A program made the position numbers and the translations under genes. Under the pieces are notes generated by a model. That model was not told where the DNA came from. It was given only the letters and a program-made list of their open reading frames with translations, and did no database searches. From positions 1 through 39,255 of the forward strand of contig JAJPHW010000080.1 in NCBI GenBank assembly GCA_021325035.1: DNA of 39,255 nucleotides, read 5' to 3'. Origin of the DNA: Terriglobia bacterium (GTDB lineage Bacteria > Acidobacteriota > Terriglobia > Terriglobales > Acidobacteriaceae). Position 1 is the stretch's first letter; each line of letters begins with the position of its first letter. Positions 8,437 to 16,683 of the stretch are shown here, piece by piece.

Positions 8437-9348
8437 TTAAGACACAAATTCTTCGATGTTCCCCTTTTCCAGTAGATAGACCCCCGGCCCCTGCTGCCCG
8501 CGAACGGTCTTGCAAAATTCCGCAACGAAGAAACCGGCTTTGAGCGCTTCCGAAAAAGACCAGCGTGTTGCTTCACGCCATTCGTGTGCGAGCGGCATGT
8601 TGTTTTTTTCGATCAAGCCGATATCGGTAGGAATTTCGATGGCGATTCTTTGCCGGCTGAGGGCGGAAGCAAGATCAGTACGCTCGGGGCGGTTATCGCC
8701 GATAAAGCGCAGCAATGGGGTGAGCACGGAAAGGGCATCGTGTATTTCGGCGCGAAGCCGCTGTTCGTCAAATTTCCCTTCTGCGCGGCGGCGCACCCGG
8801 CGGCTTTCCAGCAACCAACGCACCCACAAACGGTCCGTTCCGTTTTGATGGAGCACGCTCGAAGTGGATGGTCCGTAGAAATCAAGTTTATAGCGATCAG
8901 AAATGACACCGAGCTTGCCGAAATTCAGATGGGCATTCCGCGCTTGCAATGGATCAAAAGTCCAAGTCATTTCGCGGATGCGTAAATCGCCGCCACGCCC
9001 ATCGCGAATTCGAAGGGCCATCGCCTTCTCGCGTTGCGCCAGTTTGAGCTTGTAGCCGAGGTCGAAATCGCGATATGCAGGCAGAACCCCCAACATGTGG
9101 GAATGAATATTAATCTCGCCGTTTTCCAGACCAAAGATGCCAAAGGCAAATCCGATGAGATTTGCACCGTCGAAGGCGCCAATCCACAAAGAGCCAGATT
9201 CTTTTGACGCGATCGTCATGGTCAAAGGAATCACGTCGGAATCCGCCAGTCCCCAGATTTCTTTTTCGACGGCTTCCACTTGACGCAGGTCTTCATAGCT
9301 ATGCATCTCGCGGATGGTGATTGCGGGTTTGCTGGAAGTTGGGGCCAT
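8437..9348 (-). CDS. GNAT-superfamily acetyltransferase-like protein (COG3375)
   Basis: From ATG 9348 this is 303 residues. A GTG six codons upstream (9366) is an alternative, and neither has a clear ribosome-binding site. Residues about 10-150 form a GNAT-like fold (TIREMHSYEDL, then VEKEIWGLADSDVIP, and GFAFGIFG on the core strand). The middle contains HSHMLGVLPAYRDFDLGYKLK, where a normal GNAT carries the acetyl-CoA pyrophosphate loop R/Q-x2-G-x-G/A. Here the loop is not canonical, as in other COG3375 members. LRIREMTWTFDPLQARNAHLNF is the most conserved family segment. The C-terminal half (about 190-300) is family specific. Acceptor unknown. It lies downstream of fur on the same strand. 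Confidence 0.75.
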   Translation of the reverse strand: MAPTSSKPAITIREMHSYEDLRQVEAVEKEIWGLADSDVIPLTMTIASKESGSLWIGAFDGANLIGFAFGIFGLENGEINIHSHMLGVLPAYRDFDLGYKLKLAQREKAMALRIRDGRGGDLRIREMTWTFDPLQARNAHLNFGKLGVISDRYKLDFYGPSTSSVLHQNGTDRLWVRWLLESRRVRRRAEGKFDEQRLRAEIHDALSVLTPLLRFIGDNRPERTDLASALSRQRIAIEIPTDIGLIEKNNMPLAHEWREATRWSFSEALKAGFFVAEFCKTVRGQQGPGVYLLEKGNIEEFVS

Positions 9349-9371
9349 ACAAATCGGACAAGACACCGTTC

Positions 9372-9401
9372 AAGATCTAAAACTTTGCTGAAGATCTAAA
9401 A
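9372..9401. repeat. Two direct copies of AAGATCTAAAA upstream of the GNAT-like gene
   Basis: AAGATCTAAAA occurs at 9372-9382 and again at 9391-9401, 19 bases apart start to start, in an AT-rich gap between fur and the GNAT-like gene. Each copy has the AGATCT palindrome. The near two-turn spacing would suit a protein-binding site, but no known operator is matched. Confidence 0.45.
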
Positions 9402-9454
9402 ATTTAAAGATAAAAGCGATAAATATACGCGAGATTCGAGGCTAGCGCTATGAT

Positions 9455-9955
9455 TCAATTCCCGCGGCCAATCCGGTCTTTCTTGCGGCAATCTTCGCAG
9501 GTTCCATAAATCTGGAAGGTATGGCGCGTGGTTTCGTATTGATAGCGGCGGCCGATTTCCTGCTCAAGATGGTCCACTTCCGGGGAAAAGAACTCGACGG
9601 AACTGCCGCACTCCGTGCAAACCATGTGATGGTGGCTGCGGCGGTTGTATTGATGCTCGTAGCGGGCGATGCCATCGTGAAAAGCGACTTCGCTGGCCAA
9701 GCCACACTCGGCCAGAAGCTTGAGCGTCCGGTAAACCGTCGTAAACCCGATGCGCTGGTCTTGCTTTTGGACCAGGCTGTGCAATTCCTTTACGGAAAGA
9801 TGCTCGCGGGTTTCGAGAAATGCCTGCAAAATTGAGTCACGCTGCGCGGTCTGCTTGAGCCCGACGCTTTTCATGTGGCGATGCAGAATTGCCTGAGCCT
9901 CGCGCACCATTTCGCGGGAGATGCTGGGTTGATCGTCTATGCGCTTCTGCAACAT
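9455..9955 (-). CDS. Fur-family metal-responsive regulator
   Basis: The 166-residue protein has the Fur/PerR/Zur layout: an N-terminal winged helix (QTAQRDSILQAFL, then FTTVYRTLKLLAECGLA as recognition helix, about 35-90), a HHHMVCTECG metal-binding segment (about 107-116), and a second cysteine pair CEDC near 152-155. The two CxxC pairs form the structural zinc site. The histidines of HHH and HTF would form the regulatory site. Which metal or peroxide it senses cannot be read safely. The sequence before the ATG contains GTATCATTC, a weak half of a Fur-type box, so autoregulation is possible but unproven. Confidence 0.9.
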   Translation of the reverse strand: MLQKRIDDQPSISREMVREAQAILHRHMKSVGLKQTAQRDSILQAFLETREHLSVKELHSLVQKQDQRIGFTTVYRTLKLLAECGLASEVAFHDGIARYEHQYNRRSHHHMVCTECGSSVEFFSPEVDHLEQEIGRRYQYETTRHTFQIYGTCEDCRKKDRIGRGN

Positions 9956-10056
9956 GCGTAGTTATGAATGATACTGGGGCTGGGCTCGGCCCGCCAACTC
10001 TACTCGGCATCCCAGATTTGTATTCTTCCCGCTGCGCACCCTAAAATCAAAAGTCC

Positions 10057-12519
10057 ATGATGTCTGTTGCTAGCAGCCGATTCGCCGCAGTTCCCAGGCG
10101 TAAACCTTGGTGGCGGGTTCCCCTATTCTTCCTGGATTTTTTATTGGTGGTGGCGTTCGGTATTGCGGTTTGGGCATATTTAACCGTCCGCGCAACGCTG
10201 CCGCAAACTGACGGATCATTAAAAATAAAGGGTCTTTCTACGCAGGTTTCCGTCTCGCGCGATGCCCACGGTGTTCCGACGATTGAGGCTTCAAATCTTG
10301 ACGATCTTTTCTTCGCCCAAGGATTTGTCACAGCCCAGGACCGGTTATGGCAAATGGACGGCATGCGTCGTTACGCTGGCGGAAACCTCTCTGAAATTCT
10401 TGGTGAAGAGTTGCTGCAGCATGACCGTAAGCAACGAATTCTAGGCTTGCGTGAAGCGGCGAAGAGCGCGTACGCGCAATTCTCCCCGCAAGTGCGAGGA
10501 CATTTTGAAGCTTACGCGCGCGGGGTAAACGCCTATATCGAAGCGAATCAAAATCATCTTCCCTTTGAATTCCGCGTGCTCGGCTATAAGCCTCAACCGT
10601 GGGCACCCGAAGATTCAACGCTAATTGCCGCACAGATGGTGGAAGATTTGAGCACGAGCCCCGAGCAAGCTTTGGTGCGCGAAAAAATATTGGCGAAGCT
10701 TGGCCCCGCGTTGACCGCCGATTTATTTGTGAATACCTCCACGCATGACCGGCCGCCGACGGTTTCCCATGCGAGTGCGGAACCGGCAGACAACAACGAT
10801 AGCGATGACGACGATGAGGATGACTCGGGTTCGGACAGCTCGGTTGCAGGCATAGATCAGAACGTTCCGCTCCCCGTCGAGAATGCAACCGAAGATGACC
10901 GCTTTGTTGTGGGCTCCAATGATTGGGTAGTTTCCGGCGCTCATACGACCACCGGAAAACCGCTCTTGTGCGACGACATGCACCTGGGTCACCAGATGCC
11001 CAATCTTTGGTATGAGGCGCATCTCCGGTCTGGAAGTTTTGATGTCGTTGGCGTCACGCTTCCTGGTATGCCCTACGTCGTCGTCGGGCACAATCAACGC
11101 ATCGCGTGGGGATTCACCAATGTTGGGCCCACGGTCGAAGACGCCTACATCGAGCAGTTCAACAGCGACGGCAACTACCTGACGCCCGATGGATGGAAAG
11201 CTCCGGCGCATCGCCGTGAAGTCATCAAAGTCGAAGGCAAGCCTGATTCAATTGTGGACATCGTGGTCACGCGGCACGGCCCGATTGTCACGGAGCTTTA
11301 TCCCGGGGAGACCCGGTCGATTGCCTTGCGCTGGACTCTATACGACGGTATTCGCAATCCTTTTTTTGCGGTTGATTCGGCGCAAAATTGGACAGAATTT
11401 CGCGCTGCATTTTCGCAGCTCGACGCTCCCGGGCAAAACGTCGTTTATGCCGATGTGGACGGCAATATCGGTTATCAAACCACTGGCAAGATACCCATTC
11501 GCGCCTCCGGCGATGGGAGCCTGCCGGAAGATGGCACATCCGATAAATTCGAATGGACGAGCTATATCCCCTTCGATAAGCTGCCCAGTGTTTTCAATCC
11601 ACCGTCAGGAATTATTGCGACTGCCAATGGCCGGATACCCCCTGATGGATACCCTTATTCGATTAGCTCCCAGTGGGAAGCCCCGTGGCGTACGGCGCGG
11701 ATCTATCGCGTTCTGGAGTCGGGAAAAATCTTTTCTGCCGCAGATATGCTTACGTTGCAAACGGACATTGACTCGGAGTTTGACCGGTTTGTCGCCAGTC
11801 ATCTAGTGGCAGCAGTTGATCGAAGCAAAAGCGCTTCGGCTAAAGCGAAAGCCGCCGCCGATATTTTGCGCAATTGGGACGGGCACATGAGTGCAAACTC
11901 TGCCGCGCCCGCGATTGCGGTACGCGCCCGGCAAGCGCTGATACGCTTGCTCCTCGAAGACAAGTTACGAGAAGGAAAGGACCAATCCGACTCCGCGCTG
12001 ACATGGAAAAGTTACCGGTGGATGATGCAATCCGTCTGGCTTGAAAACGTTCTCCAGCAGGAACCACAACGTTGGCTGCCATCGAATTATTCCAGTTACG
12101 ACGAAGTGTTGACTGCAGCGGTAGAAGCGGCCATTCAAGATCCGGCCATGCCTTCGAACACAACCGCTTGGAAATGGGGCGATGTGAATGCGGTCACGAT
12201 TCAACATCCGGTGTTGTCGAGAATTCCCTTGTTAAAAGCTTGGGCGGGACCAGGCACGCAGCCGCAATCCGGCAGCCCTTACACCGTGAAAGCAGTTTCT
12301 CGCACGCACGGGCCGTCAGAGCGCATGACAGCCGATCTAAGTGATCTGGATCAAACTACGCTAAATATTGTGACTGGGCAGGCGGGAAACCCTCTTAGCC
12401 CGTATTACATGGATCAATGGAAGGCTTGGTACGACGGTTTTACATTCAAATTGCCTTTTTCTCAAGCCGCTATTGCCAAGGCCGAGGCTCACCACTTGCT
12501 GCTCGAACCAGTTCACTGA
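10057..12519 (+). CDS. Penicillin acylase family Ntn hydrolase
   Basis: The 820-residue precursor is an N-terminal-nucleophile amidohydrolase of the penicillin G acylase/AHL acylase superfamily. A hydrophobic helix at about 20-45 anchors or exports it. The alpha chain (about 60-230) includes GVPTIEA and FAQGFVTAQDRLWQMDGMRRYAGG. Autocleavage should occur before Ser287 in GSNDWVVSG, freeing the serine as nucleophile. NQRIAWGFTN and the conserved SAQNW and N-containing NVVYADVDGNIGY regions follow. Between the chains, residues about 245-265 form an unusual run of Asp, Glu and Ser that should lie in the removed spacer. Substrate may be a beta-lactam, an acyl-homoserine lactone or another amide. 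The 3' end overlaps the convergent lipoprotein gene by 7 bases. Confidence 0.92.
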   Translation: MMSVASSRFAAVPRRKPWWRVPLFFLDFLLVVAFGIAVWAYLTVRATLPQTDGSLKIKGLSTQVSVSRDAHGVPTIEASNLDDLFFAQGFVTAQDRLWQMDGMRRYAGGNLSEILGEELLQHDRKQRILGLREAAKSAYAQFSPQVRGHFEAYARGVNAYIEANQNHLPFEFRVLGYKPQPWAPEDSTLIAAQMVEDLSTSPEQALVREKILAKLGPALTADLFVNTSTHDRPPTVSHASAEPADNNDSDDDDEDDSGSDSSVAGIDQNVPLPVENATEDDRFVVGSNDWVVSGAHTTTGKPLLCDDMHLGHQMPNLWYEAHLRSGSFDVVGVTLPGMPYVVVGHNQRIAWGFTNVGPTVEDAYIEQFNSDGNYLTPDGWKAPAHRREVIKVEGKPDSIVDIVVTRHGPIVTELYPGETRSIALRWTLYDGIRNPFFAVDSAQNWTEFRAAFSQLDAPGQNVVYADVDGNIGYQTTGKIPIRASGDGSLPEDGTSDKFEWTSYIPFDKLPSVFNPPSGIIATANGRIPPDGYPYSISSQWEAPWRTARIYRVLESGKIFSAADMLTLQTDIDSEFDRFVASHLVAAVDRSKSASAKAKAAADILRNWDGHMSANSAAPAIAVRARQALIRLLLEDKLREGKDQSDSALTWKSYRWMMQSVWLENVLQQEPQRWLPSNYSSYDEVLTAAVEAAIQDPAMPSNTTAWKWGDVNAVTIQHPVLSRIPLLKAWAGPGTQPQSGSPYTVKAVSRTHGPSERMTADLSDLDQTTLNIVTGQAGNPLSPYYMDQWKAWYDGFTFKLPFSQAAIAKAEAHHLLLEPVH

Positions 12520-13841
12520 GGAATGGCTGAATCTACGTATTTCACGTCGTACGGAAGTCCGCCGACAAATAGGGGCTGTGGGTTTTGCACTTCGATCTGG
12601 TCGGTCGTCGTGTCGTAGATGTTCAGGACATTATTTTGTATAACGTACACAATATCTCGCCCGAGAATGGGCGCAATTCCTGTCACATCCCCAACAAATG
12701 CCGGAAAAATAGTAGTAGCGGCGGTTGAATTGTAAATAGTGAGACATCCTCGCACTTCTCCACCGGAAATATTCACGTTGGAGCAAGAGCGCGCGCCGAT
12801 GAAGAGTTGGCCGTCGGCGCTGAGTTCCATGTGATTGTGCCAGCCATCGGTAATCGAAATCGGGCTGGAATTGATCAGTGTCATGGAATTGGTATTGATC
12901 TGTGTCAACGTGCCGCAGTATTTGGCGGCGGTCCCTGAACCACAAGGCGTGTTGGGGGCGGAGCCAGCTACGTAAAGTGTTGAGTTATTGAGCAATCCAG
13001 TCGTCGCCCCTTGAACGGGAACTGGCGTCCCGATGGAGAAATCGCTCATTTGCATCACGGCGACGCTGGCTTGTTTGCCGCCACATTCCGGACCACAGTT
13101 GAGGATGTAAGCGACGGAACCATCAGCGCTTAGAACGGCCCCAACTGGGCGATCGAGGTTGGGACTTGTAATGGTTGTCAAAGGATTGGAATTTGTCCCA
13201 ACAAGAATTGTGCTGATGACCGTGATGGCATCTGAGTTATCGCTGAAAACAAGGATGTTATTGGTGTTGCTGCCGGGCACAATGTAGTGCGCGCTGGGAA
13301 TGGCAAGGGTCGCTGATATGGTACTGCCGAAAAGGCTTACCTGATAAACAGCGCCCAAAGCTTGGCCATTTTGATTCGGTGCGCTGGGGACGGCGACGTA
13401 TCCCGTAGCATTATCGCTGGCGATGAACATACTGTCCGAGAGGCCGGACAAGGTAACGGAACCGGTCTTGGAACCAGAACTCGTTGTCGCAATAGCCTCG
13501 GTTGTATTGTCCACGAGCACGACTGCCGGGGAAACCGTGCTATAGACCCATGTGTACCTCTTATTGGGAGAAAGGGTCATCCGGCTAGGTTGCGTTAATT
13601 CCCCTAATACGCTGACGGTGCTGGGTGACAACGAATCATTCTGCGCATTGACAATCTGCAAAACGGGAGAGACTCCCCCAAATAATGGATTGGAAATGAA
13701 GGCGCGGTAGCTTAAACCGCTGCCTGTACTTTTTGATCCGCCGCCCCCGCAGGAAACGACGAACAGACTGAAGACAGGAATAACCAAAATAAAAAATAGA
13801 GATTTTCTCAAACCTGGGACTCCGAAGAGCATGAAGGACAA
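12513..13841 (-). CDS. Predicted beta-propeller lipoprotein
   Basis: The 442-residue product begins with a hydrophobic leader ending in FVVSC at residue 31, a plausible lipobox followed by GGGG, so it should be lipid-anchored outside the cytoplasmic membrane. The rest is rich in Ser, Thr, Asn and Gly, with repeats of about 40 residues of the YncE/YVTN kind, for example RMTLSPNKRYTWVYS, GAVLSADGSVAYILN and HMELSADGQLFIGA. These suggest a seven-bladed propeller. Two pairs of closely spaced cysteines (CGPEC and the C in APNTPCGSG with KYCG) could be disulfides. No catalytic motif is seen. It resembles the many Acidobacteriota surface propellers of unknown role. Confidence 0.75.
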   Translation of the reverse strand: MSFMLFGVPGLRKSLFFILVIPVFSLFVVSCGGGGSKSTGSGLSYRAFISNPLFGGVSPVLQIVNAQNDSLSPSTVSVLGELTQPSRMTLSPNKRYTWVYSTVSPAVVLVDNTTEAIATTSSGSKTGSVTLSGLSDSMFIASDNATGYVAVPSAPNQNGQALGAVYQVSLFGSTISATLAIPSAHYIVPGSNTNNILVFSDNSDAITVISTILVGTNSNPLTTITSPNLDRPVGAVLSADGSVAYILNCGPECGGKQASVAVMQMSDFSIGTPVPVQGATTGLLNNSTLYVAGSAPNTPCGSGTAAKYCGTLTQINTNSMTLINSSPISITDGWHNHMELSADGQLFIGARSCSNVNISGGEVRGCLTIYNSTAATTIFPAFVGDVTGIAPILGRDIVYVIQNNVLNIYDTTTDQIEVQNPQPLFVGGLPYDVKYVDSAIPQ

Positions 13842-13912
13842 AGATTTAGATGCGAAAACATGGATTATAGCAGAGCGATTTTTCTAAAATCTGTGTGCAT
13901 ACGAGTTTCTCA

Positions 13913-13960
13913 TGCCGGGATGCAAAACCGGCACGTGTCCTGTATTCTCAAGGTTACACG
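13913..13960 (+). promoter_or_regulatory. Structured leader before the homocysteine methyltransferase gene
   Basis: Two possible hairpins occur in tandem just before the start codon: TGCCGG (13913-13918) with CCGGCA (13928-13933), and CGTGT (13934-13938) with ACACG (13956-13960). The second would enclose AAGG at 13950-13953, the likely ribosome-binding site of the gene. I do not recognise a SAM-I, SAM-II or SAH aptamer here, so a control function is only a hypothesis. Confidence 0.3.
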
Positions 13961-13963
13961 CTC

Positions 13964-15838
13964 ATGGCTTCTAACTTTCTCGAACGGCTCAAGTTGGCTC
14001 CGGTATTGTGCGACGGCGCAATGGGTACCCTGCTGTATTCCAAAGGAATTTTCATCAACCGTTGCTACGATGAGTTGAATTTGTCGCAGCCGGAACTGAT
14101 TCGCAGTGTGCATCATGAGTATTTACAGGCAGGTGCAGAGGTCATTGAAACTAATACTTTCGGTGGCAATTCATTCCGGCTGGCCCGTCATAGCCTTGCG
14201 GACAGAACGCATGAAATTAATCTGGCCGGCGCAAAATTAGCTCGCGAAGCAGCAAAAAGTTTTGATGTTTGGGTTGCGGGCTCGGTAGGCCCACTCGGCA
14301 TTCGTATTGAGCCGCTGGGCAAGACTTCTCGAGAGGAAGCGCGGGCGGCATTCCGTCAACAGATTCAGGCCTTGGTTGAGGGCGGCGTTGATTTGCTGAT
14401 TTTGGAAACTTTTGGCTCGACGGAAGAGCTTCATCAGGCAATTTTGGCTGCGCGGGATGTCAATCCTCAGATTCCGGTAGTCGCGCAAGTCACGATTGAT
14501 GAAGAAGGCAACTGTCTTGACGGTTCCACGCCTGAAATCTTTGCCCCTAAGTTGGAAGAATGGGGCGCTGACGTTATCGGCTGCAATTGCAGCGTCGGCC
14601 CGGTGGACATGCTGGATGCGATTGAGCGCGTGCGCCAGGCGACTTCCCTTCCACTCGCTGCGCAGCCGAATGCCGGCATTCCCCGCAATGTTGAAGGCCG
14701 CAACATTTATCTATGCTCACCGGAATACATGGCAAGTTATGCCAGGAAATTTGTTTCCGCGGGCGTGCGGCTCGTGGGTGGATGCTGCGGGACCACGCCT
14801 GAGCACATTCGCATTATGAAGTCTGCGTTGCGAGTGGGAGAAGCGAGAGCGAGAACTCCACAACCCCGCTCTGCGGCCGAAGCAAAACCTGTACTCGCAC
14901 CCACTGTACCGCTGGAAGAACGATCTAAACTTGGCGGAAAGATTGCCCGAGGTGAGTTTGTCACAATGGTGGAGATCGTTCCCCCTAAAGGAACTGATAT
15001 CCATAAAGAAGTTGAAGGCGCGCGATTCCTGAAATCGGTTGGGGTGGATGCAATCAACATCCCTGATAGTCCGCGTGCATCAGCGCGTATCAGCAATCAG
15101 GCACTTTCGTTGTTGATTCAAAAAGATGTCGGGATTGAAACCATCCTGCATTACACCTGCCGGGACCGCAATGTGCTGGGGATGCAGTCCGATCTCCTCG
15201 GCGCAGCAGCTACCGGTATCCGCAATTTGCTCTGTATCACTGGCGATCCGCCGAAGATGGGCGACTATCCCGACGCGACCGCAGTGTTCGATGTGGACTC
15301 CATCGGACTCGTGAATATCGTGCACAATCTGAATCGCGGGCTTGATATCGGCGGCAACCCCATCGGGGCTGGGACTGGTTTTGTTATTGGCGTCGGCGCA
15401 AACCCTGGCTTGTCAAACATTGACGAAGAGGTTCGGCGATTCGAATACAAAGTCGAAGCTGGAGCGGAATATGCAGTGACTCAACCGGTTTTCGATCTCG
15501 CCCTACTCGAAGCTTTTCTCAAGCGCATTGAGCATTGCCGCATTCCTGTGGTTGCCGGCATCTGGCCTCTAGTGAGCGCGCGCAACGCGGAGTTCATGAA
15601 AAACGAGTTGCGGGTCTCTGTTCCGGACTCCATTTTCGACCGCATGTGTAAGGCTCCATCTCCACAAGCGGCCCGGGAAGAAGGAATCGCGATTGCCCGC
15701 GAAATGTTGATGGCGGTACGGTCTCTTGTGCAGGGCGCGCAAATCAGCGCTCCGCAGGGCCGCTATGCCTCGGCCGTTGATGTGCTCGAAGCCTTGGGCG
15801 GCACCGATGCAGCTACAGGAACGGCGGCGGTCTCATAA
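13964..15838 (+). CDS. Bifunctional homocysteine S-methyltransferase / 5,10-methylenetetrahydrofolate reductase
   Basis: I start this gene at ATG 13964 (AAGG upstream, family-like MASNFLERL N-terminus), giving 624 residues. The 23 extra codons back to 13895 look unlike protein. Residues 1-300 are a homocysteine S-methyltransferase barrel: CDGAMGT near 16, ETNTFGGN near 60, the zinc-binding cysteine in GCNCSVGP and the final VGGCCGTTPEHI pair. Residues about 325-610 are a MetF-type reductase with TMVEIVPPKG, HYTCRDRN and ITGDPPKMGDY. The same fusion is seen in Bacillus YitJ. It links folate one-carbon reduction to methionine synthesis, and acts in the cytosol. No other met gene is nearby. Confidence 0.92.
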   Translation: MASNFLERLKLAPVLCDGAMGTLLYSKGIFINRCYDELNLSQPELIRSVHHEYLQAGAEVIETNTFGGNSFRLARHSLADRTHEINLAGAKLAREAAKSFDVWVAGSVGPLGIRIEPLGKTSREEARAAFRQQIQALVEGGVDLLILETFGSTEELHQAILAARDVNPQIPVVAQVTIDEEGNCLDGSTPEIFAPKLEEWGADVIGCNCSVGPVDMLDAIERVRQATSLPLAAQPNAGIPRNVEGRNIYLCSPEYMASYARKFVSAGVRLVGGCCGTTPEHIRIMKSALRVGEARARTPQPRSAAEAKPVLAPTVPLEERSKLGGKIARGEFVTMVEIVPPKGTDIHKEVEGARFLKSVGVDAINIPDSPRASARISNQALSLLIQKDVGIETILHYTCRDRNVLGMQSDLLGAAATGIRNLLCITGDPPKMGDYPDATAVFDVDSIGLVNIVHNLNRGLDIGGNPIGAGTGFVIGVGANPGLSNIDEEVRRFEYKVEAGAEYAVTQPVFDLALLEAFLKRIEHCRIPVVAGIWPLVSARNAEFMKNELRVSVPDSIFDRMCKAPSPQAAREEGIAIAREMLMAVRSLVQGAQISAPQGRYASAVDVLEALGGTDAATGTAAVS

Positions 15839-15929
15839 GGATTTCCACACCTCACCGATAAAATCTCTTTATCATTAAACTGTTTCTCAGAACACTGGAT
15901 GGGGAGTAAAATTCGCCGAGGAGTTTTCT

Positions 15930-16169
15930 GTGGCGAAATTTGAAGATTGCCTGGTCCGGCTGGACAAGATCGTGCAGGAACTTGAGAAGGGTGAAGTCTC
16001 GCTGGAGAAATCGCTCACTCTTTTTGAGGAGGGCATGAAACTCTCGGGCGCGTGCCGCAAGGAACTAGAAGAGGCCGAAGGCAAAGTTGAAATTTTGCTC
16101 AAGCAAAACGGAAAACTTCAAGCTGAACCGTTTGAAACCGTGCCGGAAAGTGTGGCCAGCAGAAAATAA
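15930..16169 (+). CDS. xseB: Exodeoxyribonuclease VII small subunit
   Basis: The 79-residue protein is XseB, partner of XseA in the nuclease that degrades single-stranded DNA during repair. It is almost wholly helical: FEDCLVRLDKIVQELEKGEVSLEKSLTLFEEGMKL matches the family hairpin of two helices, followed by a charged coil. Translation starts at GTG 15930 behind GAGGAG. xseA is not in the window. xseB next to an isoprenoid synthase gene is a common bacterial order, here interrupted by a small receiver-like gene. Confidence 0.93.
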   Translation: MAKFEDCLVRLDKIVQELEKGEVSLEKSLTLFEEGMKLSGACRKELEEAEGKVEILLKQNGKLQAEPFETVPESVASRK

Positions 16170-16273
16170 TGCTGGAGGCGCAAATTATCATCGTAGCGGC
16201 GATAGCGGATTTCCTACTACCGCGACTCTGCCGCAAGCTGTTCCGCGATTGACGCCGGAATGTTGAGGGATGT

Positions 16274-16636
16274 ATGCAGTCTCCCACGGTGGTTCTGTTG
16301 CAACGCGATTCGTCACTCGCAGAGTATTTAACTCCTTCCCTGCCCGCAACATTCAATATCAGCTATGCGCGAACGCTCGATGAAGTGCGGGACGCATTGC
16401 GAGAAATTTCTTCGGGCGTAGTCGTGCTCGACATGGAGATGGTTTCGCTTCGCGAAATTTCTCAATTGAGCAGTGACTTTTCCCAAGCGAGCATTATTTG
16501 CAATCACCGAACGCCTGACGACCGTCTTTGGGTGCAGGCCATCAATGCTGGGGCCGTGGATTGCTGCGCATCCAGCGACGTTGTTGGCATTGCTCGAGCG
16601 GTACACAAAAATGCTGCCGCGCTGAACGCTGCCTGA
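16274..16636 (+). CDS. Receiver-like protein with degenerate active site
   Basis: The 120-residue protein has the alternating pattern of a response-regulator receiver: strand VVLLQRD, helix, VVVLDME with the phospho-acceptor position kept as D53, strand ASIICNH, and a final helix (AGAVDCCASSDVVGIARAVHK). The acidic pair after strand 1 is reduced to one Asp (QRDSS), and the conserved lysine after strand 5 is missing (CCASSD instead of a K-P turn). There is no output domain. It is therefore probably a phosphorylation-independent pseudo-receiver acting through protein contacts. It lies between xseB and ispA in the same direction. A random origin is unlikely given the fold pattern, but the partner is unknown. 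Confidence 0.65.
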   Translation: MQSPTVVLLQRDSSLAEYLTPSLPATFNISYARTLDEVRDALREISSGVVVLDMEMVSLREISQLSSDFSQASIICNHRTPDDRLWVQAINAGAVDCCASSDVVGIARAVHKNAAALNAA

Positions 16637-16683
16637 TGTTTGTGTAGGCTTACGAAGTTCCAGCCTTGCTATACTCGATTTTC

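Noticed and set aside
11189-11806. Plus-strand frame of 205 codons
   Set aside because: It lies in another frame inside the penicillin-acylase gene and has no family similarity.
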